From contig JACVTC010000023.1 of assembly GCA_016946835.1 (NCBI GenBank), forward strand, positions 429,001-493,000: a stretch of 64,000 bases of DNA. The letters are read 5' to 3'. This document shows positions 38,945 to 49,900 of the stretch, piece by piece (the stretch's first letter is position 1; every line of letters starts with the position of its first letter). The notes under the pieces are model-generated. The model was not told the origin of the DNA and made no database searches. It was given only the letters and a program-made list of their open reading frames with translations. The DNA comes from Neocallimastix lanati (nom. inval.). Lineage: Eukaryota; Neocallimastigomycota; Neocallimastigomycetes; Neocallimastigales; Neocallimastigaceae. The position numbers and the translations under genes were made by a program.

Positions 38945-39225
38945 ATATTTATTTATTTATTTATTATTTATTTATTTATTATTTATTATTTATTATATTT
39001 ATTATGTTATTATTTATTATGTTATTATTTATTATGTTATTATTTATTATTTATTATTTATTATTTATTATTTATTATTTATTATTTATTATTCATTATT
39101 TATTATTTATTATTTATTATTTATTATTTATTATTTATTATTTATTATTTATTATTTATTATTTATTATTTATTATTTATTATTTATTATTTATTATTTA
39201 TTATTTATTTATTTAAAAATATTTA
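38945..39225. repeat. TTATTTA heptamer array
   Basis: An array of TTATTTA units, preceded by ATGTTATTATTT variants, ends just before the left end of the nested MULEs. The same heptamer array recurs at 61.4-61.7 kb. Confidence 0.9.
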
Positions 39226-39257
39226 ATAAAATAATTTATAATAAAATATTTAAAGAC

Positions 39258-39396
39258 GAGGGTGGTGCGTTTCGGAATGTGGCTTTAAATATTTACATAA
39301 ATTTTCATTTTGGAATGTGGCTTATATTATTTTTTATAAATTTTTATTTATGAATATAATATTTAAAATATTAAAATAAAATGACACATATAATTT
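39258..39396. mobile_element. Left arm of MULE B, interrupted by MULE A
   Basis: Starts GAGGGTGGTGCGTTTCGGAA, nearly identical to the left end of MULE A at 39397. It runs to the 9 bp target sequence ATATAATTT (39388-39396). Its continuation, CTTTGAAAAAATGATTATT, lies after the second target copy at 45587. The arm is a near copy of the first part of MULE A (39397-39537). Confidence 0.75.
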
Positions 39397-39899
39397 GGGG
39401 GTGGTGCGTTTCGGAATGTGGCTTTAAATATTTTTACATAAATTTTCATTTCGGAATGTGGCTTATATTATTTTTTTATAAATTTTTATTTATGAATATA
39501 ATATTTAAATATTAAAATAAAATGGCACATATAATTTCTTTGAAAAAATAATTATTAAAAATATTTAAAATGTGATATATTTCAAAAAAAATAATGATTT
39601 ACATTCGCCATATTCTGAAAATTTTTATTTATTTATTAATTTATTCATTTAATTATTTAATAATAATATTTAATAATATTTCTTTTTATACTATTTTCTA
39701 ATTATAAAGTTTGTTTATTATATGGAAATATAATAATTTACATTAATTTAAAATACTGTAAAAATTATAATAAAATTCATGTTAATATATATGAATATGC
39801 TATATCATTTACTTTATTATATAATTTATTTGTTGCTAAATTCAGTTTTTATATTAATTTCATATCAATATCTTATTTATTTTATTTTATCATATTATA

Positions 39900-42470
39900 T
39901 ATTATTATTTCACTGCATATTTATTTTATTTTATTTTATTTTATTTTATTTCGATTGATACTTGCAATTTATTATAATTCACATATTTATTTTATTTTAT
40001 TAGTACTTGTATTTTTATTATAATTCAAATATTTATTTTGTTTTATTTTATTTTATTTTTATTAATACTTGTATTTTTATTATAATTCAAATATTTTTTT
40101 TATTTTATTTTATTTTATTTTATTTTATTTTATTTTATTTTTATTAATACTTTATTCCTTTATATTCACTATTTATTTTATTTTATTTTATTTTATTTTA
40201 TTTTATTTTATTTTATTTTATTTTATTTTATTTTATTTTATTTTATTTTATTTTATTTTATTTTATTTTATTTTATTTTATTTTATTTTATTTTATTTTA
40301 TTTTATTTTATTTTATTTTATTTTATTTTATTTTATTTTATTTTATTTTATTTTATTTTATTTTATTTTTATTAATACTTTATTCCTTTATATTACTTCA
40401 CTATTTATTTTATTTTATTTCTTTTATTTTCTTTTATTTTATTTTATTTTTATTAATACTTTATTCTTTAATATTACTTCACTATTTATTTTATTTTATT
40501 TCTTTTATTTTATTTTATTTTATTTTATTTTATTTTATTTTATTTCTTTTATTTTATTTTATTTTATTTTATTTTATTTTATTTTATTTTATTTTATTTT
40601 ATTTTATTTTATTTTATTTTATTTTATTTTATTTTATTTTATTTTATTCTATTTTATTTTATTCAATCTGTATTTCATATTTATATTTCAACTATTTATT
40701 TTATTTTATTCATTCTGTATTTCATATTTATATTTCAACTATTTATTTTATTTTATTCATTCTGTATTTCATATTTATATTTCAACTATTTATTTTATTT
40801 TATTCAATCTGTACTTTATATTTATATTTCAACTATTAATTTTATTTTATTCATCCTGTACTTTATATTTATATTTCAACTATTTATTTTATTTTATTCA
40901 TTCTGTACTTCATATTTATATTTCAACTATTTATTTTATTTTATTCAATCTGTACTTTATATTTATATTTCAACTATTTATTTTATTTTATTCATTCTGT
41001 ACTTCATATTTATATTTCAACTATTTATATTATTTTTATTTTATTTTATTTTATTTTATTTTATTTTATTTTATTTTATTTTTATTAATACTTTATTCCT
41101 TTATATTACTTCACTATTTATTTTATTTTATTTCTTTTATTTTCTTTTATTTTATTTTATTTTTATTAATACTTTATTCTTTAATATTACTTCACTATTT
41201 ATTTTATTTTATTTCTTTTATTTTATTTTATTTTATTTTATTTTATTTTATTTTATTTTATTTTATTTTATTTCTTTTATTTTATTTTATTTTATTTTAT
41301 TTTATTTTATTTTATTTTATTTTATTTTATTTTATTTTATTTTATTTTATTTTATTCAATCTGTACTTCATATTTATATTTCAATATTTATTCATTTTAT
41401 TTTATTGTATTTTATTTTATTTTATTTTATTTTATTTTATTTTATTTTATTTTATTTTATTTTATTTTATTTTATTTTATTTTATTCAATCTGTATTTCA
41501 TATTTATATTTCAACTATTTATTTTATTTTATTCATTCTGTATTTCATATTTATATTTCAACTATTTATTTTATTTTATTCAATCTGTACTTTATATTTA
41601 TATTTCAACTATTTATTTTATTTTATTCATTCTGTACTTCATATTTATATTTCAACTATTTATTTTATTTTATTCAATCTGTACTTTATATTTATATTTC
41701 AACTATTTATTTTATTTTATTCATTCTGTACTTCATATTTATATTTCAACTATTTATATTATTTTTATTTTATTTTATTTTATTTTATTTTATTTTATTT
41801 TATTTTATTTTATTTTATTTTATTTTATTTTATTTTATTTTATTCAATCTGTACTTCATATTTTTATTTCAACTATTTATTTTATTTTATTTTATTCAAT
41901 CTGTACTTCATATTTATATTTCAACTATTTATTTTATTTTATTCATTCTGTATTTCATATTTTTATTTCAACTATTTATTTTATTTTATTCAATCTGTAC
42001 TTTATATTTATATTTCAACTATTTATTTTATTTTATTTTATTCAATCTGTACTTCATATTTATATTTCAACTATTTATTTTATTTTATTCATCCTGTACT
42101 TCATATTTATATTTCAACTATTTATTTTATTTTATTCATCCTGTACTTCATATTTATATTTCAACTATTTATATTATTTTTATTTTATTTTATTTTATTT
42201 TATTTTATTTTATTTTATTCAATCTGTACTTCATATTTTTATTTCAACTATTTATTTTATTTTATTTTATTCAATCTGTACTTCATATTTATATTTCAAC
42301 TATTTATTTTATTTTATTCATTCTGTATTTCATATTTATATTTCAACTATTTATTTTATTTTATTCAATCTGTACTTTATATTTATATTTCAACTATTAA
42401 TTTTATTTTATTCATCCTGTACTTCATATTTATATTTCAACTATTTATTTTATTTTATTTTATTTTATAT
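39900..42470. repeat. TTTTA satellite interleaved with a 47-48 bp minisatellite
   Basis: Long TTTTA arrays (for example 40176-40365 and 41405-41480) alternate with units of TTCAATCTGTACTTCATATT, TATATTTCAACTATTTAT and TTTATTTTA. The C-T variants (ATTCAATCTG, ATTCATTCTG, ATTCATCCTG) alternate along the array. A longer block of about 700 bases (around 40380-40680) recurs from about 41080, so duplication acted on several scales. The long reading frames here are repeat artefacts. Confidence 0.93.
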
Positions 42471-42479
42471 ACTTATACT

Positions 42480-43323
42480 TCTATATTATTACATTCTGTA
42501 TTTTTTTCATTTTATTTTTAAATATTCTTTTTAAAATTCTTATTTCCTTTTTAATATTTTTTTATCTAATATTTTAAATAAATTTTATATAATACGAAAA
42601 TCTTTTTTACTCAGGAGCATTATATTTAACTTGATAAGGAAAGATTATTTGAAAATTTAATTATAAATATTAAATTAAAACTTTTTTTTAGTAATAGTAA
42701 TAATAACAATAACATTTTTAAACATAAATTTCTATTAAATAATAAATAAATTATTTTAGATATTTATATTATACAAATCTAATAAACTAACAAAAAGAGC
42801 ATTACTATTTTTATAAATAGTAAAGTTTTTTTTAGAAAGCCTGATAGAAATAATTTAAAATATTAATTATTTTCTTTTATAAGTATTATAATACTTAAAT
42901 ATCATTATATATATTTAAAATGTATATTTGAATATTTATTAAAAATATGAAATATACATTAAATATATTTTTAAAAAATATATTAATTTAATAATTGGTT
43001 TATTTTATAAAAATTATTTATTTATTTATTAATTTACTACAATATAAAATAAAAATAATGCGAAATGCAATACATTCATATTTTTAATATTTTATAATAC
43101 TAATATATAATAATAAAGACATCTTTTAATTTTATTTAATAATCTTTAATTAAGTAAAAAATATTTAAAATAAATTTATAAAAAAAATTTTTTTTTAATA
43201 TTTTTAAGCTAACCCTATCAATAAATATTAAATAAATTTCAATATTGAATTTCTTATTAAATAAAAAAATTTAATTTTCAATTAATTGTAATTATGATTT
43301 TGAAAGGATTTTAATAATTATTT
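42480..43323. other. Non-repetitive part of MULE A downstream of the transposase
   Basis: A+T-rich, no open frame. It would hold the transposase 3' end. Nothing else recognised. Confidence 0.5.
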
Positions 43324-44772
43324 TTATTTTGTTTTATTAAAATTAATGATTTCATTATTCAATCTAATTAAACAATTAAACCAATTTTCGATGATATCAT
43401 TTTTACTACATCCAATATTTTTTAATTCGACTTCCATATTTTTATAATATTCAACTAAAATATTAATGTCATCGACCCTTTCTGATATTCTGCTCTTTTT
43501 TCTCCAAATTCCTTTAATTCTCATATGATAATCATAGTAAGATTTGGATTCTTCAAATTGTATTGTATATATTAATTTATAAAATGAAGGCTTTTTTACA
43601 AATAAATTTTTTAAATAACTGTTATAAGATTCTGAAGCATTATTTGTTATGTGGTCTATATTATTGTAATAATTCCAATATTTTATATTATAGATATTTA
43701 GAAATGTTTTCTCAAAATAATCTAAAAAATTCAAAAATTGGGAACAGGTAGATTTATATCTCATGCATGTATTTTTAATTTTATTAAAAATATCAGGTAT
43801 GTATTCAATATTAATAAAACATAAATTAGAAATGGCTTTATAATAAGTATTTAAAATATTATGATCTTTCACTTCCTTGTAACATAATTTATTTTTTTTT
43901 GTCATTAATAATCTTTTATAATGCCAAAAACAATATTTAATATTTATATTGGGAAAAATATTTTCCACTGCATTAGATATTCCTTTTTCAAAATCACAAT
44001 GAAAAATTTTTTCTGAGAAATTAATATTTGCATTATATTTAATTATATTTTTTTTTATTTCATTAAATAATATTTCGTAAGTTATTTGTTCTTTGTTTTT
44101 TAATATTGACATGGAAGTAGTGTAAAAACAATTTAATTCTGTAACATAAGTTCTGGTAATGAATACTTGATAACTATTAGTTGGAGCTATTAAAAATGTA
44201 CCATCAGCAAATATATGTTTATTCTCCATAAATAATTTTGCTTGGAATGGTGATTGAAAAATTATTATATTAGAATTTTTGAATATCATAAAGTATTCAC
44301 CTCTTATTGTTTTATAATATTCAGATACATTAGGAACTTCATCTAATGTTTTTACATTAGGAAATAATTGTTTGTTTTTATATCTTGTTATTTGGGATTT
44401 AATTGTTTTATATTCAGGGCATATATATCCTATTTCTTGAGAAATTTTATCAAATATGCGTTTTGATTTTATATCAGAAGGAATCAAACTTTTTTTTATT
44501 TCATCTTTAATTTTATGTTTTATTAATGATTTGGATGCATTAATTTCATTACCAGGATGATTATGTGAAGAATCATAATTTAAAACCTCTTTATTATCAT
44601 TTAAAATAATAAAAGACTTACATTTATTTAATGTTTTATATTCTGTACATCTATATATTTTTGTATTATCTTTTTTTAATTTTGAAAAATTATATTTAAA
44701 TTTTCGATCTATAATTATTTGCTCTTTTCCTCGATTTGTTTCACTTATATCAATTTTTAGATTTCCCTCCAT
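43324..44772 (-). CDS. Intact MULE-family transposase with N-terminal FLYWCH-type zinc finger, 482 aa
   Basis: Cuts and joins the element's own ends in the nucleus. The N-terminal part (about 25-80) has a FLYWCH/WRKY-like finger with Cys in YRCTEY and NKCKSF and His in SSHNHPGNE, expected to bind the terminal repeats. The RNase-H-fold core has Asp190 in FADGTF, Asp260 in FHCDFEKGI and Glu381 in NNASES, the DDE triad at usual MULE spacing, plus the C-x2-H motif KYCFWHYKR. The C-terminal RIKGIWRKK and ENWFNCLIRLNNE are shared with the two broken copies in this window. I start at ATG 44772, ignoring an in-frame TTG one codon upstream. The frame is unbroken and the element has both ends, so it could still be active. 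Confidence 0.9.
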   Translation of the reverse strand: MEGNLKIDISETNRGKEQIIIDRKFKYNFSKLKKDNTKIYRCTEYKTLNKCKSFIILNDNKEVLNYDSSHNHPGNEINASKSLIKHKIKDEIKKSLIPSDIKSKRIFDKISQEIGYICPEYKTIKSQITRYKNKQLFPNVKTLDEVPNVSEYYKTIRGEYFMIFKNSNIIIFQSPFQAKLFMENKHIFADGTFLIAPTNSYQVFITRTYVTELNCFYTTSMSILKNKEQITYEILFNEIKKNIIKYNANINFSEKIFHCDFEKGISNAVENIFPNINIKYCFWHYKRLLMTKKNKLCYKEVKDHNILNTYYKAISNLCFINIEYIPDIFNKIKNTCMRYKSTCSQFLNFLDYFEKTFLNIYNIKYWNYYNNIDHITNNASESYNSYLKNLFVKKPSFYKLIYTIQFEESKSYYDYHMRIKGIWRKKSRISERVDDINILVEYYKNMEVELKNIGCSKNDIIENWFNCLIRLNNEIINFNKTK

Positions 44773-44852
44773 CAAAATTTTTAATATAAATATTAATAAA
44801 TATGAAATATTTATTTTTTATTTTTTATTTAATATGTATTTTCAATTTTTTT

Positions 44853-45480
44853 AAAAATTACAGTTATAAATATAAATAAATATGAAAAATATGAAAATAT
44901 TTTATTTTATTACAAGAAAATTACTAAAAAAATATTTATCTTTTTTTTTTTTTTATTTTATTTTTTCATTATAAAATAAAATATTTATTTAATTATTATT
45001 TATTTATATAATAAAAAATTACAGTTATAAATATAAATAAATATGAAAATATTTTATTTTATTTCAAGAAAATTACTAATAAAATATTTTATTTCAAGAA
45101 AATTACTAAAAAAATATTTATCTTTTCTTTTTTTTATTTTATTTTTTTATTATAAAATAAAATATTTATTTAATTATTATTTATTTATTTATTTATATAA
45201 TAAAAAATTACAGTTATAAATATAAATAAAAATGAAAATATTTTATTTTATTTTTTTAGTATTTTATTTTTTTAATCTTTTTTATTTTTTTTATTTTTTT
45301 ATTTTTTTTATTTTTTTATTTTTTTTATTTTTTTATTTTTTTATTTTTTTATTTTTTTTATTTTTTTATTTTTTTTTTTTTTTATTTTTTTATTTTTTTA
45401 TTTTTTTATATTTTTTATTATCAAATATATATTAAATTATGAAATTATTATAAAATAAAATATTTATTTAATTATTATTT
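44853..45480. repeat. Three direct repeats upstream of the transposase
   Basis: AAATTACAGTTATAAATATA with AATAAATATGAAAATATTT occurs near 44857, 45017 and 45207. Each copy is followed by TTATAAAATAAAATATTTAT. The third copy is swollen by a TTTTTATTTT array (45260-45410). Such subterminal repeats may bind transposase or carry the promoter. Confidence 0.8.
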
Positions 45481-45577
45481 AATTATTTATTTATATAAAA
45501 AATTTATATATAATACGCCATCTCAAAAAACATGTGGCTTATATCATTCACGTGCGGTTCCGAAACGCGCTCTCCCC

Positions 45578-46100
45578 ATATAATTTCTTTGAAAAAATGA
45601 TTATTAAAAATATTTAAAATGTGATATATTTCAAAAAAAATGATTATTTACATTCGCCATATTCTGAAAATTTTTATTTATTTATTAATTTATTCATTTA
45701 TTTATTTAATAATAATGGGGCATTTCGCCAAATTGCATTTCGCCAATTTTTTTGAAAGCATGTGGCGTATTAAAAAAATGTGGCGTTTCGCCGGATTGAA
45801 AATTATTAATTAAATAAATAAATCAATAAATAAAATTAAATATTATTAATATCGCATAAAAACAATTTTAAAAAAAATATATTTTGAATTAATATTTATT
45901 TTTTTATTCATTTATTTATATCAATACTCTACTTGTCGAAATGCAACCTGGCGAAAAGCAACTTGGGGAAATGCAACTTTGGGAAATGCAACATTTTAAT
46001 ACTACGTCACTTGGCGAAATGCAACTTGGGGAAATGCAATTTGGGAAATGCAACTCTCCCAATAATAATATTTAATAATATAATTTATTTTTCAAGTATA
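45578..46100. mobile_element. Continuation of the left arm of MULE B, with a MITE inside
   Basis: After the target copy ATATAATTT the sequence (CTTTGAAAAAATGATTATT, TTTACATTCGCCATATTCTG and so on) matches 39538-39670 inside MULE A almost base for base. It is broken only by the 344 bp MITE at 45717. Similarity fades after about 46085. Confidence 0.8.
45717..46060. mobile_element. MITE of 344 bp with subterminal TTGCATTTCGCCAAG repeats
   Basis: The left end GGGGCATTTCGCCAAATTGC and the reverse complement of the right end GGGAGAGTTGCATTTCCCAA define imperfect terminal inverted repeats. Each end carries tandem copies of a 15-17 bp unit close to TTGCATTTCGCCAAG: two on the left and about seven on the right. 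The element is flanked by AATAATAAT at 45708-45716 and 46061-46069. The undisturbed site exists in MULE A at 39659-39667, followed by ATTTAATAATAT as on the right flank. There is no coding capacity; it was probably mobilised by a MULE transposase. Confidence 0.9.
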
Positions 46101-46539
46101 AATTAATGTCATAAATCAATTTTAAATCTAATGATTTTATAATGTTCTTAATAAGTGGCTTGATTTCTCTATATTAATTATAACTATAATTTAATAAAAT
46201 AAGAAATAATAAATTTTATAACATAAATCAATGTTTTAATTATATTTACCTTTATATAGCTTTATATAGTTATTAAATATTTCCATATAAATAATAGTGA
46301 TCAATATTTATCATACTTGAAACATAAAAACTCATTAAATAAGTTTATTTTAATCATAAGAACAACTAATTTAATAATTAATTATAATCAAATAGAATAA
46401 GAATAAAACATTTCTCTGAATTAAGTAAAAGTGTGTGTGAAAATTTTAAAATGTATAATCAATTATAATTATTTTTTATTTGAATAAATATATATATATC
46501 ATAATAATGAAATTTAAATAAATAATTTAATAATTACTT

Positions 46540-46720
46540 TAATAAATTTAATAAGTTAGTCCCAACAATACTTCCTTGAACCAGGGTTACATCATACAGT
46601 TAAATAATCAATGATATTTTTCCATTAATAATATTTTTATCATAAAATTTATATATATGATTATGGTTTATACAAATTATAATGACCATTATATTAAATT
46701 TTATTTCTAACATTCCTCCT
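46540..46720 (-). repeat. Probable 3' LTR of copia element
   Basis: On the - strand a polypurine-like ACTTTAGGAGGAA is followed by TGTTAGAAATAAAATTTAAT, a plausible LTR start. About 150 bases later comes CCTGGTTCAAGGAAGTATTG, then TTGGGACTAAC. The matching 5' LTR was not found. Confidence 0.5.
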
Positions 46721-48560
46721 AAAGTTTACTATCTCTTAAATATAATCCATTTAATCATTAAAGCTAAAAAGAATGTTTTCTTTGAATTTATTCATTAGAA
46801 TTGAATTTAATTTATTCATTAGAGATGAATTTAAAAACATTGTAAAAAAATTCATCGGGCTAAATTAAGTTCTGATGTAATATAATTTTATTTTATTTTA
46901 CCTTCTTGAACTAGTTCTCCAATTTTTATGTTATTTTAAGTTGATAATGTTTTCACGAAAGACTCATGTTTTCATTTTTGCAAATTATATATTGCAACCT
47001 TAATTATCAGAATTAATTATTATATTATTTATATTTATATTCAATTCAATTCGATTTAATTGAATTCACTAAATCAAAAAAAAAAATTTTTTTATACCAT
47101 AAACATTAATGAGCTTATTCATATATTCATTGGTATTCACTTTCTATAGGTTGAAATAGCTACGGTATTTTTTTAATTTTGAGTATCAACTTAAACTGGT
47201 CCTAAATTCATTGTCATTACAAATCTTGTGGTAGATTTTCAAATATCCGGATCAACGCCTAAACCCGTATCAACATAAATTTCAAAATGTTATTTATTAA
47301 TCTTTTCTAAAATTTTTTTTTTTTTTTTTTCCATCGTTGGGTTCGAATTTTAAAATATACAAATGTCTTTAAAACATTGAACCAATCTTTCGCAATTAGG
47401 ATTTGGGCTCTTTCATAATGCTTAACTTTCGGGATATATAGAATATCTGATCTTGTTTCAATAGCTAGATACAGTAAATCTCCTTCAGCTTTTCTATAAT
47501 TGGTGGAATTGAGGGTTTTTTTTATTTTTTTGGTTTTGTTTTAATTAATTATTATAAATCGAAATCATATTTAAACAAGGTTTAAAAATTTATCTGCATT
47601 ATATTTCTTTATAAAAATATCATTCATGTATCTCTCCTCTTTTTTGGGGAATTAAATATCCATTTTTACATTTTATAATACTTTATACCATTATATTTCT
47701 TTATAAAAGTATATTGTCTACATACATACACGCCTAATAGGTATTTTATTTCACTGTTTTTTTTTTATTATATATTTATTTTTATTTTTATTTTTATTTT
47801 TTATTTTTATTTTTATTTTTATTTTTATTTTTATTTTTATTTTTATTTTTATTTTTATTTTTTATTTTTATTTTTATTTTTATTTTTTATTTTTATTTTT
47901 ATTTTTATTTTTATTTTAACATACAAACAGGAATCACTTATTATTCATATAAATTTTAGTTACAATAAAACTATATTCAAAATGTTGTTCCACATTCGCA
48001 CTACTTGTTTCAGTTTCAATCTGTATATTGATTTATTTATTTATTTAACTTATAATGCTTCTTGCCTTTTCATTTATCACCTTCAGGTAGTTAAATTCCA
48101 TATAAAAAAAATTTTTCTATTAACTTGTCTTTTTTTTTTTTTTTTTTATAAATATATTCTGTCTTGATATCCAATGGATGAATATATTAAATAATAATTC
48201 TTAGTGGCAATAGAGTCAATAATTCTCATGGTAAGAATGTGTCTTTTTTATAATCTTATTCCATAGTGTTGAATGAATCCCCACGAGCAATGAAAACTGG
48301 TCTTTTTTTTTTTCTCACAAGATTTCCATTAGTATCGTATTTTTTTTTTTTTAAGAAAAAATCAAAGTGTAGATATATTATTAACATCTTTCGGGAACCT
48401 TTTTTTTTTATGGAAGTATAAAAATTCATTCTCCTCATATTATCTAGTTCGTTATAAACCCGCTTTTATTCATTCATTCATTTTTTTTTTGTCTTTACGT
48501 AAAAATATATCTTGAGAAGATAATGGTTTCATCTGATTCCTGATGATATATAAAAGACGT
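46721..48560 (-). pseudogene. Copia-type retrotransposon pol remnant (reverse transcriptase and RNase H)
   Basis: Read on the - strand, 5' to 3'. Near 48440-48250 is KYDTNGNLVRKKKRPVFIAR, matching the reverse transcriptase N-terminal motif KxNxDGxxxRxKARLVAR. Near 47520-47360 are YRKAEGDLLYLAIETRSDIL and DWFNVLKTFVYFK, matching the YRxAIGSLLYLxxxTRPDI region. Near 47290-47110 is VDTGLGVDPDI followed by KSTTRFVMTMNLGPV, matching the RNase H motif DADWAGD...KSTSGYVF. The frame is broken by stops and by T-run and TTTTTA expansions (for example 47768-47918). The rightward extent is unclear; pol sequence may reach 50 kb but cannot be read. Confidence 0.78.
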
Positions 48561-49155
48561 CATCTATGATTTCATCATTATAGAATTTTTTTTTTCTTTT
48601 TTCATATATCTTTTTTTTTTATTTTCTCGTATGAATTTTATTTTCTGACTGATTTTTCATTAATATTTTCAATAATTATATAATCTTTATTGACATTTTC
48701 AATATTTATATAATTTTTTATTGACACTTTCATTATCTATATAATTTTCATTATTAACATTATTACATGAATTATTTTTTTTTGTTTTCTTCAATTTAAT
48801 CATTTAGCTGTTTATTTATATTTAAATTTAATTTTTTTCTTTCTTCTTTTTATTTATATCTTTATTTAAGTGTTTATTTTATGATAGTATTACTTTACAT
48901 CATGAACAGTATCATTAAATGTTTTTTTTTTCTTTTACTATTGATAAGAGTAATTGCTAAAATTGTTTTTGATGATCTGTTTCATTACTATTCAAGTCAG
49001 AAGTCAATAATTCTGGTTAAAAAAAAAAAGTATTATTATCTTCATCATCATAGTTTTCCTTTATATTATTTACTACTTGATATTTCCTTTTAATCAAATC
49101 TTTTTATTTTTATTTATGATGATTGCTTGATAAATTGATAAATATATTTTTACTT

Positions 49156-49190
<35 letters not shown>

Positions 49191-49218
49191 GTTTATTTGG
49201 ACAGAATCTTTCAATACA

Positions 49219-49255
<37 letters not shown>

Positions 49256-49710
49256 TTATATTGGTAATAAATTATAATGATAATATTTATTTTTTTTTCT
49301 ATTATATTTCTATTATATTTCTTGTACTTCTTATGATAGTCGTTATTGCATAATGCTCCTTTTTTTTTTTTTTGTTTTCTTGTTTTTTTTTCACCCTTCT
49401 TTCAATTGTATTTAATCAAGGCTATATAGTCTGTCTTTAATAGGTGTCTTTCAATACTTAATCCGAATCATCATGAACGTCATCTTGAAATTGTATCATA
49501 TTTAATTGAGCAGTTTTTTATCATTTAGGTAAATGTCTGACCATTGGTAAACAAAAAAAAAAAAAAAAAAAAAAATTTTTTTTTCTTTCTTTCTTCCTTC
49601 CATAAATGGTTCTGTATTCAATTCCTTTAGTTTTGTCAAATTTTGTTGGATATACTGGAAGGAGAATAAATTCAAATCTTTATTTCTTTTATTGTATTCC
49701 ATTTAGATGG

Positions 49711-49900
<190 letters not shown>

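Larger units (their letters stand above)
39397..45577 (-). mobile_element. MULE A: 6.2 kb DNA transposon with terminal inverted repeats and 9 bp target duplication
   Basis: The left end GGGGGTGGTGCGTTTCGGAA and the reverse complement of the right end GGGGAGAGCGCGTTTCGGAA match at 16 of 20 positions. The element is flanked by the direct repeat ATATAATTT (39388-39396 and 45578-45586), the duplication length typical of Mutator-like elements. Inside, left to right, are an arm of about 300 bases, a TTTTA satellite with a 47-48 bp minisatellite (39900-42470), the intact transposase on the - strand (43324-44772), and three repeats of a 160-190 bp segment (44853-45480). The empty target is preserved in the arm of MULE A itself, at 39529-39537 followed by CTTTGAAAAAA. 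Confidence 0.85.

Noticed and set aside
38945-39225. Heptamer TTATTTA array considered as a telomere-like repeat
   Set aside because: It is internal, lacks the G-rich strand bias of telomeres, and the same unit appears elsewhere among ordinary microsatellites.
40069-42400. Long open frames of 256 and 331 codons reading FILFYFILFY
   Set aside because: They are translations of TTTTA and minisatellite arrays, with no protein-like composition.
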